Below are positions 17,513-28,280 of a stretch of 64,000 bases of DNA, piece after piece; within the stretch, counting starts at the first letter, position 1; each line of letters begins with the position of its first letter. The DNA is from Rotaria socialis (taxonomy: Eukaryota; Rotifera; Eurotatoria; Philodinida; Philodinidae). The translations under genes and the position numbers were made by a program. Under the pieces are notes generated by a model, which saw nothing but the letters and a program-made list of their open reading frames with translations, searched no databases and was not told the origin of the DNA. The stretch is taken from NCBI GenBank assembly GCA_905331475.1, contig CAJNYU010002266.1, positions 124,001 through 188,000 on the forward strand, written 5' to 3'.

Positions 17513-20500
17513 TTAGTTCATTTTTTCTTTATCTAAGGAGGATCGTTTTTGTTGTTTTCCCATTTTAATTTTTTCAAATTCACGAAGAATATGTTGACAT
17601 ACTTTTGGGTGAAACCCTGATCTAGCTGCTGCCATGTTAACAGCTGCTGAAATCTCATCGTTTTCTTTTTCATGATACTGTCCATCGTCGCTGATCGAAG
17701 ATGCTGTGTCAAATAATTCTGTTGAAATATGCCTTCCTTCATTCCTATAGGTTTCAATTGCTTTTTTTACACTAGCGTAAGTACCGCGACTTAACCAAGT
17801 TATGGATGAGAGTGTGCCAACTGCAGGTTTTATTGCAATATGAACCGTAGCTAGTAATGACCCAGCTGCACCGCCTAGTACTCCATGACGTTCGTAGCCG
17901 ATACGTGGCTCCCTTACAATACCTGTGACACCATCTCTCCAACCGTCCAATAATGAAATACCAGCGGCTTTAGCACCCGATTTGAAATCTGTAACTTGAG
18001 GTCGTTGGCGTATTTTTGGATTACTAATTTTAATTTAATAGTGTTTCGCTAGCACAGAATAGGAAAAGAATCTTACCTATATGGATCGTAAAGTGACGCC
18101 ACACAATCGAGAGCATCAGTTATTTCACCGTATAATGATAGACATCCAATTGTTAGATGGCCTATACCTAAACCGAAACCTTTCACAACGCTTCCGGCAA
18201 CATCAATCGTTCGAATCGTTCCACTGCCTTGATGGGCGACACGTCTTAGCTCTGCAACAGTATCGGTGAACATACTTGAGAAAGCTTTTTGCGAGTGTTC
18301 AATAATCCCATAAGTAAGTAAAGGCATGCGATTATCATGCATGAACTCCCATTTTCGTGTGGCGTGACGACGCAGTTCAGATTCTTGTATAGCACCTGCT
18401 GCTACAAGTACTTGAGCAATCGGACGTGATATTTGTATATTATATTTATCCAAACGATAGCAAGCAGCATATGTTGGTTCTAAATCACTGTGCATATATG
18501 TCAATGGTAGATTAGCATGAAATGAATGAACTGCAGCTGCACAACCATCGTCTTGTGAAATAGCATTGCAAATGCGTTCTGCAGCAGCACGTGTTGTTGG
18601 TCTATGAGCAAAATGGAATGCTTCAGCTAACTGTTTGGCGGTTATCGATTTTCCAGGAAGTGGCGCTGGTCCAGCGCCGCTTTTTTCTACCTCACTACCC
18701 CAAAAAAATTGATCGCCAAAAAATGGCACAATAATCGTTGGTTTACCAACGCGTAGACCTGCTGCTGTTGTACCTGCGCCACCATGATGGCATACAGCTG
18801 ACACTAGAAAAATTTAGATCATATCGATGATAGTTTTAATCAGAATGCTAGGAAACTCTGCTTACCATATTGAAAAAGCCAGTCATGCGGTACATTACCA
18901 ATTTTGAGTATACTAGGAGGCAGTTGGTCTGCATCCGTAGCAAGGCCAGACAATAGAGCTCGATAGCCAGTTATACGAATAGCATCAATCACAATTTGAA
19001 GAATACGACGAGAATCATGACCTGTAATAGAACCAAATCCAACATAGATCGGTTGTGATACTTGACGATCGGCATGATCGCCATCATTTTTGATTCCCAG
19101 AAATTCAAGTAAATCCTTTGGTGGATTAGTATAAGTAGTGCCAAGATCGAGAAAGAAAAAGCCAGCAACATCAATATGTGGTCCCCAGTCTTTAGGTTTT
19201 GGAACAAGTGATGACGACCAACAATAAGTGTGTGGCACATGTTCATCAATTAATGCGTTGGTTGCTTGACGAGTATGTAGTTCTCCAAGTCCTAACGTTT
19301 GCGTACGAAAATTATTTATAATATTGCGCAAACCCGTCCAAGTCTAAAGAATCAAACAGAAAGAAAAAAGCAAAAGTTATTATTGACCTAATTAGATAAA
19401 CTGACCAACATTTCAATTACATCATATGAATACAAATTAATCTTATTCTTGGGTCCGATTGAACTTTCAATATTCGCTAGTGGATGTGGAAAAGCAGCTG
19501 TTGGTGACCAAGGCATTGTAAACATAATATGTAAGGGAATTTCTAATTTTTCTGCACAATGAATATGACCAAACGAAGGTGGATTTGCAATGATTGCTTC
19601 AGCTGTAAATGGTGCATTGGTTTCATCATCATCGGCTGTACATGCTTTCCATGTGGAATCAAGAATATCGGCAACAGAACGACGGTTTTTTCCTACATCA
19701 CCTTCAATAATACTACTTAATGACGGAATTATGCCAGCATTTTTCACCATAAATGACATTAGATCAGCTGGATCACCAGCTAACGGATAAAATTCCAGGC
19801 CATTACCACGAACAAACGATCGGAACGTTTCATGTGTTGCTAAGCGCACACGATGGCCAATTACACGAAGTGCTTGACCAAGTCTAAAGACATAAAAATA
19901 GAACTTTTACAGATAACAAAAAGACTACGTTTATTTTTACTTACGCAATAAATGGTTGTACATCACCTCTAGTACCAACAATTAATATGACTATAGCTAG
20001 ACGAGGCACAAGAAGATCATCGTCGACATTCTCGTTAAGTTCATTTGTTTGATTTTGATAAATGACAGTTTGAGATGAATATTTTAATGATGACGATACT
20101 GCTAAAGTCTTAAATTTTCGTTTCGGATTGAACACGACATCAATACGTCCATCGGCATCATCAACACTAACTTTATAATCCAGAATATCCTTAGACTTTT
20201 TATCTGAATTTTGATATTTATCAAAATTGTTCTCATCCATCATTACTTGTCCGATAGCATAGATAATTTTACCATAGACAAGTAGACAAGAATGAAGATA
20301 AAGGCTTGTATTTGGACAAAAAATCACCAAACTATTATCATACATATTTTCATTGTGTAACAAGTTCGAAGGTAACTCTATGGGATCGTTTAGTAATGTC
20401 AATGAACCTGAAAAGATTTGCGTACCATTCAACCATATAACAGCATCGATAGTAAATTTTTGATCATCATCATCATCGCTGGATGGTTCAAACTTAAGAT

Positions 20501-20759
20501 GCAATTGCTGTTTCGATCTTTGCTTAGTTGATGTCCAATCAAATTTTTTATAATACCACCACTTATATGACTGTTTATCGTCGTCTCCAATATCAATTCT
20601 ATGCGGTAATTCGACTGAAGACCAACACTGATTTGTATGAATGTTATTTGCAGTTGTAACGATAGTTTTAACATTAATATCATCATTTAATTGTTGGCAA
20701 TAACATTTCCAATCATGATCAAAATCGATGCTTTTTAAATCTTGATCATCTGCAGCCAT
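17513..20759 (-). CDS. Fungal-type sterol glucosyltransferase, extended
   Basis: Five exons (20759-19945, 19883-19406, 19343-18866, 18803-18077, 18023-17513) give 1002 residues. The central GT1 fold starts at about residue 252 ([20 protein letters not shown]) and carries the sugar-nucleotide signature HHGGAGTT at 596-603, as in UDP-glucose:sterol 3-beta-glucosyltransferases (UGT80/ATG26). After the catalytic part, residues ~805-915 have the glycine/proline pattern ([35 protein letters not shown]) found downstream of GT1 domains in fungal relatives and reminiscent of the VPS13/ATG2 C-terminal region, so lipid-membrane contact is likely. Residues ~45-165 ([32 protein letters not shown]) look like the N-terminal jelly-roll of GH2 beta-glycosidases. 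The PH-GRAM region of fungal ATG26 is not seen. The ATG at 20759 lies just after an acceptor-like 'ttccacag', so a 5' exon may exist. Probably horizontally acquired. Confidence 0.88.
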
Positions 20760-22519
20760 GAAACCTTGATATCTGTGGAACAAGAAAATCAAAGCGATGA
20801 CGATCGGAATCTCGTTAAGCTATTCTTTTTCTCATTGCAATATTGAAAAACATACTGTTATTCTTATTTTTTTAACATTACCTTCTAAGCAATAGTCCAT
20901 GTGTCATAACTAGTATCGTGTTCTTCAGGCCGCATATCGATGAATAATACAACTTTTTTTTTCTATTTATTTATCCTTTTAATGACTTCGTATTCGTCAA
21001 GTAGTACGACGAGTGACTCAATAGGGGGAAAAATACTTAATTGTTCGGTTCTTCAGCTATTCTATCATGTGAATGTTACAACATTAATCACATTACGCAT
21101 TTACAATCATATACTTCAATTCTTCGCTTATAGGTTTATTTGCTCGGCATACCAGTACCATAGTGACATATAGGTTGCTATTTCCTTTTCTATAGTTAAA
21201 TAATCAGAGAAAATTTTAAAAATTTACTCATTTGATTCTAACGTGCAACACTAAAAATAGAATGTATGGAAAAAAAGATCAAGGTTTCTTTTCTTCAAAG
21301 TTTTTCGTGAATTTTCTATATTTATCATAAGTAATATTTACGATGGTGAATATAAATGTTAATAGTTGATTGACGTCATTAATATCGTTGTTCTCCTATT
21401 TGAAGCGTTCAGCCTTTGGCTTCCAGTTCATGTTGTTTTATTTCTTTTTAAGTGCTTTTATTCATACTTTTTCTATCGTTTATCGTTACTTTCACAGATA
21501 TTCTCATAAATCAAATGTAAACTTTGCTGATGAAACAAGAATTTCATAAAAATCTATAATTTTTGCCTTGTTACTTTCATTATATTTATTAACGTTGATT
21601 ATGATTGTAAAATATTTTAGTCAAAAATAATTTCTCGTATTAAAACATAACAGGAAGTTTGGCTTACAATCTTAGAACAAGCAGTCTGACAAAACAATTT
21701 TCCCTTGATCGACTACCAACGCATTATCCTATACCAGCCATTTCGTAATTAGCTTTCGAAAAACTTATTGGTTGAAAAGCCAGAAACGAATTGAGGATTC
21801 AGCAAGTAAGCGGCGATACTTTGCTAATTAATAGGAATGTTTAAAAAATACATCAATGAACTAAGAATGTGCCTATAGCGATGCATATAATCTACTAATA
21901 GAAAAATGTACCTTTTACTTAATTTGTTTTTGTTAAACTCCCGATAATCAACTACACTACTCAAATTTGGTATGTTCAACATGATACTAAGCTTACTAAA
22001 TGAATTAGATAATGTAGCATACATTTTTTTCTAGTTAAATTTAGCGTGAAGTAAATGTAACAATATGTCAGGGAGTTTAGGTAGCCTGCTGAATTGTATT
22101 AGTGTGAGTTGACTTAATTGATTTTGTGTAGACGATAACTCAAATTCTGATTGTAGAGCTGCAGACAATCCGCATGAAACATGTCAAATTTGTTGTTGTA
22201 ATTTATTTTAATTTAAAATTCAGATAGAAAAGAAAAATAGGGCTTTTTCATTTGTTTACAAAATATGAAATATTTCTTGTTTTTTTTAAATTGATAGAGG
22301 TTATATTGTTTCCATAGCAAAAGATTTAAAAACTCATAAGCGAATAACTTTCATTGATACAACATATCGACTAAGAAAGCATCAAAGACCATTATTAATC
22401 CATTAGAACCTTATTTTTGACATTGTCGCTTGCCGCACTTGTTTCTTATTCGAAAAAATGATCAACATTCGAAAAAGCATTCTTGAAAGAAAAAAAAAAC
22501 ATATTTTATCAATGTATAT
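20760..22519. other. Intergenic, nothing recognised
   Basis: About 1.8 kb upstream of the sterol glucosyltransferase. It presumably contains that gene's promoter and any untranslated first exon, but no motif stands out. Open frames are short and without recognisable domains. Confidence 0.5.
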
Positions 22520-23305
22520 GTCGTGCTGAAGTTACACTGTGTGCCGAAGTTACTGTGAATGATTTGATAAACATAAAACATTAAAAAATCAACGTAATTT
22601 TTTCGATATCAATATTAATAACTATTTTTTAATTCAATAGAGATAGTTCTATATATCTTTTTGCTTTTACTTGAGTAAAACAAAAAATTATTTTCAGGCA
22701 AACTTATCAAGGGATATATAGCATTTTTGTGAATTTAGAGCGATTAGTGTACTCCTGGTGTTTTTTTCAGTTGAATATTCAATTTGAAAACTAGTGGAGT
22801 AGATCAACGCAGTTTTTCACCCTCTTCAAAATGATATGATGATGAACTGTACAAGCAACTTCCATACCAGATTATATAGAGCTAAACCAGCTTTAATATT
22901 AAAGCTGGTTTAGCTCTATATAATCTGGTATGGAAGTTGCTTGTACAGTTCATCATCATATCATTTTGAAGAGGGTGAAAAACTGCGTTGATCTACTCCA
23001 CTAGTTTTCAAATTGAATATTCAACTGAAAAAAACACCAGGAGTACACTAATCGCTCTAAATTCACAAAAATGCTATATATCCCTTGATAAGTTTGCCTG
23101 AAAATAATTTTTTGTTTTACTCAAGTAAAAGCAAAAAGATATATAGAACTATCTCTATTGAATTAAAAAATAGTTATTAATATTGATATCGAAAAAATTA
23201 CGTTGATTTTTTAATGTTTTATGTTTATCAAATCATTCACAGTAACTTCGACAAAGATAATCGTCGAAGTTATAACTTCGGCACACAGTGTAACCTCGGC
23301 ACGAC
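22520..23305. repeat. Giant perfect palindrome with decayed termini
   Basis: Positions 22545-22897 and 22898-23250 are exact reverse complements by my base-by-base reading: 353-bp arms, no spacer, centre at taat-atta. Beyond the perfect part the right side has about 30 extra bases (23251-23280), which themselves can form a small hairpin around cttcgac/gtcgaag. After that the symmetry resumes for ~25 bp with a few mismatches up to GTCGTGC (22520-22526) and GCACGAC (23299-23305). Each end carries two copies of a TGCYGAAGTTAC motif. Flanks outside are TA-rich, so a short TA-type target duplication is possible but not provable. It could be a foldback-type transposable element or a head-to-head pair of one element. 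It contains no substantial gene. Confidence 0.85.
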
Positions 23306-23348
23306 CTATATATATTTAGACTTTATCATAGAATACTTTGTGAACAGA

Positions 23349-24235
23349 TCAGATGTTTGTCAGATTCAAAGTTTCATCGTTTATTTTATTAGTAATAACA
23401 CGCTGTGTCTTGGTTAGACTAAACTGGTGGAAAGTCATTTGTCTGGGTCGAACAATGCGTCGTTGCGGAAATCGGTAACATTTAAATCGAGCAATAAAAT
23501 GTTTCCGATACATGGATGATACAGAAAAATGGACAAAAACTGATGAAGAATAAGTAATATAAAGAGAAATACTAACGACAGATATAATTAAATTTTCTAT
23601 TGCCATTATTTCCGTAGACTCTATCGATACAGTCAAAGAAACAATTGCTGAATAAACAAAATAGGATGTATAAGGAACACAAGATATTAAAGCAAATAAT
23701 ATTCGAAACAATGTTATCCATGTGGATGGACGTTGAACTCTCCCATAAATGAATTCTACTTTGCAAGTTGTTATAAATTAACACACTCATAATTATCAAT
23801 ATTGATGAAGAAAGTATACCGAAAAGAATTGGTATACTAAAAAATGATGTATATTTGGAAAAAATGTCGCACTAGATTGGTGTACAAACAATCCTATTAT
23901 TCATTGAAATAATTTCACTAAGAATTAAAAACAGTAGACCTTCAGCCATTATGAGAAAAGTAAGACCAACTGCTAGCCGTCGGATGAGATGAATATTACT
24001 CAATTGCCTCCGTTGTACTGTTCGGCAAGTGATAAAAAAACCCATCGATCGACAGTAAACAAAGAGCATGGAGAGAGATCAAAGTTATCATACGAAGTAG
24101 ATAAGTTCGAATTTTACACCATACACGATTGGATAATGCAGGGTCGATATTAAATCCTACAGATAAAATACGAGGTAACATACCAATATTAAGTAGACTA
24201 CCACAAAATGCAAATATATAAACAATAATACCAGC

Positions 24236-24268
<33 letters not shown>

Positions 24269-24297
24269 TGGCTTGCAATGGCTGGGAGCAGTGACAT
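23349..24297 (-). pseudogene. Rhodopsin-like 7TM receptor pseudogene
   Basis: Minus-strand pieces in different frames line up into one degenerate 7TM receptor: FAFCGSLLNIGMLPRIL (TM1), LLRMITLISLHALCLLSID (TM3 end), CRTVQRRQLSNIHLIRRL (loop 2), GLTFLIMAEGLLFLI (TM4), SIPILFGILSSSILIIMS (TM5), RVQRPSTWITLFRILFAL (TM6) and a C-terminal tail ending at 23349. Lesions: frame change in the poly-T run near 24038, an in-frame TAG after IVCTPI near 23877, a frame change near 23732, and a (TA)n run that throws the presumed N-terminus (ATG at 24297, MSLLPAIAS) out of frame. It belongs to a different receptor subfamily from the 9963-10880 gene. Confidence 0.78.
24236..24263. repeat. (TA)n microsatellite inside a dead receptor
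   Basis: An uninterrupted AT/TA run of about 27 bases. It sits where the first membrane segment of the receptor pseudogene begins, between the likely start and the GIIVYIFAF segment. The spacing (62 bases from ATG to the next conserved codon) is not a multiple of three. Confidence 0.85.
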
Positions 24298-24668
24298 ATT
24301 TTCTTCTTGTAAATGAAGCAACTAATATTCTTCTTTTTATTATCTTTATCGTAGCTAATTATTAACTTTCTTATGAAAAATTCATAATGTACAATGTGCT
24401 AACGTAGTGATTAACAGTGTAAGTTATGCTTTCAAAGCGTCAAAACAAGAGAAGCAATTTTATTCACGACTTTTTCTCAATTAGATGCTTTAATTAATGA
24501 GAAAATTAACTAAAGGTGTTTTATTCTATTCTAATGCAAACAATGAAAGAAGAGCTTTGTGTTGTACTTTGCCTTTTGTTATGAGTGGGGAAATGGTAGA
24601 CTCTGAGATTACAAGGAACTTCTATTCTGCTGTTTCACCATTGTTTGTTTTTTTTAGATTTATACGAG

Positions 24669-25906
24669 TTAATCCTTTTCCTCCGTGTGGGCCATTTTTG
24701 ACCCATTCATAGAAGTTATCCGTTTGAAGTAATAAAACATGGGACCGAGGTTGTTCTTGAATAATGTGTAGAGTACTCAATAAGCGATAAATCTGTAAAA
24801 ACCTAAACCTTTTTTATTGTTCCATAGCTAGTATGTTAGCGTCGCAAAATGATAATTTGCTAAAAAAGTGAAAAAATTTGATTTCTTTACTTGTTTGTCT
24901 TGCTTATTCTTACGAATGAATGATTTTCTTGCTTGAGAGGTTGATTTATTTTAGTAACGACATCATGTCTTTATAATTACATATGCGTTAAAAAAAGTGA
25001 TTGATTCAATCCGAGAGAATGCCATTAGATAGAATAACTTGGGTCAAAAATGACCCATTCGGAGTAAACGACATCAGGAATTCATCTTTTACACATAGTT
25101 TAATTACAGAAAATGTCTCAAAATAGTAATACAAAATTTTCATCAGATTCAAATATTTTATATCGTCTGAATACTGAGTGTGGCTCCTGTCAAATTAATG
25201 AAATTGATAGATTGCTTTTTTATTCAGAAAATGATGAAGATTTTAATATTCATGGCCAAATGGAAAGTGCTTCAAAAGAAGAAACGAGTGATATTGATTC
25301 AGATAATATTGATACGAATCTGGTAGCTGGTAATCATCAAAATATTCAATGGTAAAGAAAAACAAGCCTTGAATCTGATTTACTTGTTTTCGAAGACCAA
25401 TTTGTTTACGTCTTCGATGCAAAAATGATGATTGTACAACGAAGACGAACATGTATTTTTCTAAATGCCAAGTATATTTATGTCTTCATGTACTAAATAA
25501 TTGTTTTAAAAATTGTCACTGCAAAAAAAATAAACAGATAGATGATAGGTTGATATTGATTTGCTTGATAGTTTTCGATTGTAATAAAATTAAACTTATC
25601 ATATATTATTCTAGAAAATAATTACTTTTCAGAGAACGCGTAATATTAAAAAAAATTCTAACTTTATTTAGATAAATAACCACACAATTGAGAAAAGTCG
25701 TAAAAAGAAACAAATTAATCAAAGGTTTAATTTGTATGTCATTCAAAACGAACGGGTGATTTTCGACCCATACTGCATCTCCACACGAAAACGATTTCGC
25801 TCAAATTCAACCATGTCAATGTCATATTGAGCTTTGGTATGATCTGTTACTGCGATCAACTTAGCACCAGCCCTGGTGGATTAGTGTCAGGGGGGCAAAG
25901 GATTAA
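24669..25906 (+). mobile_element. Decayed piggyBac-like element with TTAA ends
   Basis: The unit is bounded by TTAA at 24669-24672 and 25903-25906. The outer sequences are inverted relatives: TCCTTTTCC reading inward from the left and TCCTTTGCC reading inward from the right. Just inside the left end, and again near 25043 and 25755, are related blocks around TTTTTGACCC / GGGTCAAAAATGACCC, sub-terminal repeats of the sort seen in piggyBac-type elements. Length is 1238 bp. The only sizeable frame is the 80-codon one at 25113-25355; the DDD catalytic core is absent, so the element cannot move itself. Assignment rests on TTAA target duplication plus short TIRs, not on transposase homology. Confidence 0.6.
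25113..25355 (+). CDS. Acidic 80-residue ORF in piggyBac-like element
   Basis: An ATG-started frame of 80 codons with a strongly acidic, Ser/Asp-rich second half (EETSDIDSDNIDTN). Acidic, serine-rich N-termini are usual in piggyBac transposases, so this may be the surviving first part of a transposase whose catalytic body has been deleted. The cysteine pair CGSC is not enough to define a domain. It may simply be chance; no function is assigned. Confidence 0.35.
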   Translation: MSQNSNTKFSSDSNILYRLNTECGSCQINEIDRLLFYSENDEDFNIHGQMESASKEETSDIDSDNIDTNLVAGNHQNIQW

Positions 25907-26827
25907 TCTTATATATCATGCTTGATTTTATAGACTTTCTCGTGAAAATAAACGTATGAATATAGATTTTATGCATGGAAGACTGGAACGGGAGTGAACA
26001 GATATAATTGACTAGGAACTCCAAAAGGGTGAACATGTTGATTTGAGTCAATAAGTGGAAAAAAATTGGTTTACTCGCAGAAAAATTTACAATATGTCAG
26101 GTTACTTTATCACTTAACCGATTCGTTCTCGCTATTGAACGCATTGCATCCGAGAAATTCTTAAGAGCTTCTTTTGGAACTGTGCATTCATAGATTAAAA
26201 ATAATAGCCTACATATAAGAGGTAGTAGTTTAAATTTAAACTTCAAGTAGACTTATTACACCATTTCATGTTGTGGTAAAAAAAAGTCATTTATTTTTAT
26301 GAAGAACGAAATTTATGTGAAGCAAATGATTTGTTTCGTGAGAAAAAAATCAATTTTAACTAAGTTATTAGTATAGCTTTAAAGTTGAACTAGCGTGCAT
26401 CGTTCCAACTTCTAATCGGCATGAAAGATATTGATTTTAGTCTCGATTAATTATGAGCCCGACTTAAATTAATGATTTGTAAATATCAAATTCGCTAATA
26501 AGATGCAGCGCATTTGATTTAACGGATCTTTGATGGTGGAACTTCTATGTTCAATTCTTGGAAGATAAAGTTGATTGTTTATTCTCTTATAGATTGTTCA
26601 GACGAATTTAAAAAAGAGCAAATGATTCTGATTTTCTCAATAATTATCGTTGCTTACATCTGAATACATACTGATGTGCTTAGTTTCGATAGGATTCGGA
26701 GGTTAGTTATGTGATTTTGCAGCTGGTTAAATCTTATACTTTTCTCTTTTGTATTGAAGAATTAAAAAAAAGAATCTTTTTCGGATAGACAATTGATGTT
26801 CAAACTATTTTAATTTATCAATCAATT
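25907..26827. other. Intergenic, nothing recognised
   Basis: About 0.9 kb of AT-rich sequence between the mobile element and the 3' end of the acyltransferase gene. No frame or repeat of note. Confidence 0.5.
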
Positions 26828-28280
26828 CTATGTTTCTACATGATACTTTCTAAAATCAAAGTTCTTTTCCACTCGTTCCATTTCACTCATTTCTAATCCA
26901 AGAATTACATCAATACTTGCATCATTTTGTTCTGTTGAAAACAAAATAGCTGCACCATTAAATTCTATGTCAGCTGGAAGTGTAATGCGACATGGATAAA
27001 CACCCGGCTCAAAATCCGAATCTGAATACATTCCCATTTTATTCCAAGCAGATATTGTAAAATCTGCTTTATCCAAATTGCATGTTGGTGAAATTAATTT
27101 TTTATTCTTCTGACACAAAATCCAAGCAAGAGTAGTTCTTATATCATCGTTGTTATTTTTTTCAATGGCCCGATGAACTTCACTAGCTAATAAACCGATA
27201 TGATTTTCATGAATTAATTCTTTCATATTCATTTCTAAATAAGAAAACATAATTGCATTTCCAAAGTAAGTTATAGGTATCGATGGTTGTGTAAGACGTG
27301 AACGTATATTAGTTGAAATGTAGAGTTTTGATGTTGATGATGCCGGATAATTACGAGCAATCATTACGTGCCGATATATATGAGCTGTAAGAACGTCAAA
27401 TGTTGATACGTAATCTACATCGGGCGATAGATGATGCGTAGAATCGAATTTCATACGGTTGAGTTCGTCGGCTGAAAAACGAAATATTTTCATTTTAATT
27501 TGTTTCGTTTGTGGAAATGATGAAGAATTTTCTTGTTTTACAGAAAGGCTTTTTCGATCATTAAAATTAGGATTTGTCTTTTTCAGTATTTCGATTTCAT
27601 TGCAGTTTGGCTCAAGAAGTGATCGTTGATGGCAAACATGAGGTTGATATTCTAAATTTTTGTATATTCGTACCCAATCTTTAACAAGTTGAAAATATGA
27701 ATGAGCATCGGCAACTTGATGATTTAAACTGATGCCAAGTGCAACGCTACCGCATAAAAACCGAGTATGACGAACGTGAAATAAAGTATTCGGATCATTT
27801 ACATTGATTAATTGAAGCTCCTTTGGTATAACATTAACATTTGTATACTCTTCTAATGATAACGGTAATTCATTTAGTGAAATATTAACGGTTGCAGTGA
27901 CAAATAAAATTCCACCTTTTGAATCATTGTTTTCTATAGCTACTTTACTGTCTTGATCGAATAGTTTAAATACACCATTTAATAACGAATAATATCCCAG
28001 AAGTTTTCTTAAACTTGCGATCAACCTTTGAATATCTATGAACATATCATTTGATTCTTTCTCGTACAGTGACCATTTTTGAATATTATAAAAATAGACA
28101 CAACTAATGCTATGAATAGAAGGTATAATCCAATCATTTGGCGATAGTTGTAATGATTGAAACGAATCAGTTTTTATAACAGTCGATGACAAAATTGTTT
28201 CTGAATAAAACAAGAATTTATGATTAAAATAATCATTGAGCTTCTTTTTATTTTTACTTACGAATTATATGTTGATTCAT
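26828..28280 (-). CDS. BAHD/HXXXD acyl-CoA acyltransferase
   Basis: A 19-base first exon (28280-28262, MNQHII) and one large exon (28200-26828) give 463 residues, the usual length for the plant/fungal 'transferase' family (BAHD). The catalytic HXXXD is HQVAD at about residues 167-171 (ISLNHQVADAHSYFQLVKDW). Near residue 410 the structural DFGWG motif is represented by SDSDFEPGVYP, so the tryptophan is lost but the DF-G-P frame is kept. These enzymes move an acyl group from acyl-CoA to an alcohol or amine; which substrate is used cannot be read from sequence. The family is typical of plants and fungi and rare in animals, so horizontal acquisition is likely. The large exon has no ATG at its 5' end; the small exon with a GTAAGT donor and an acceptor at tattcag solves the start. 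Confidence 0.85.
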
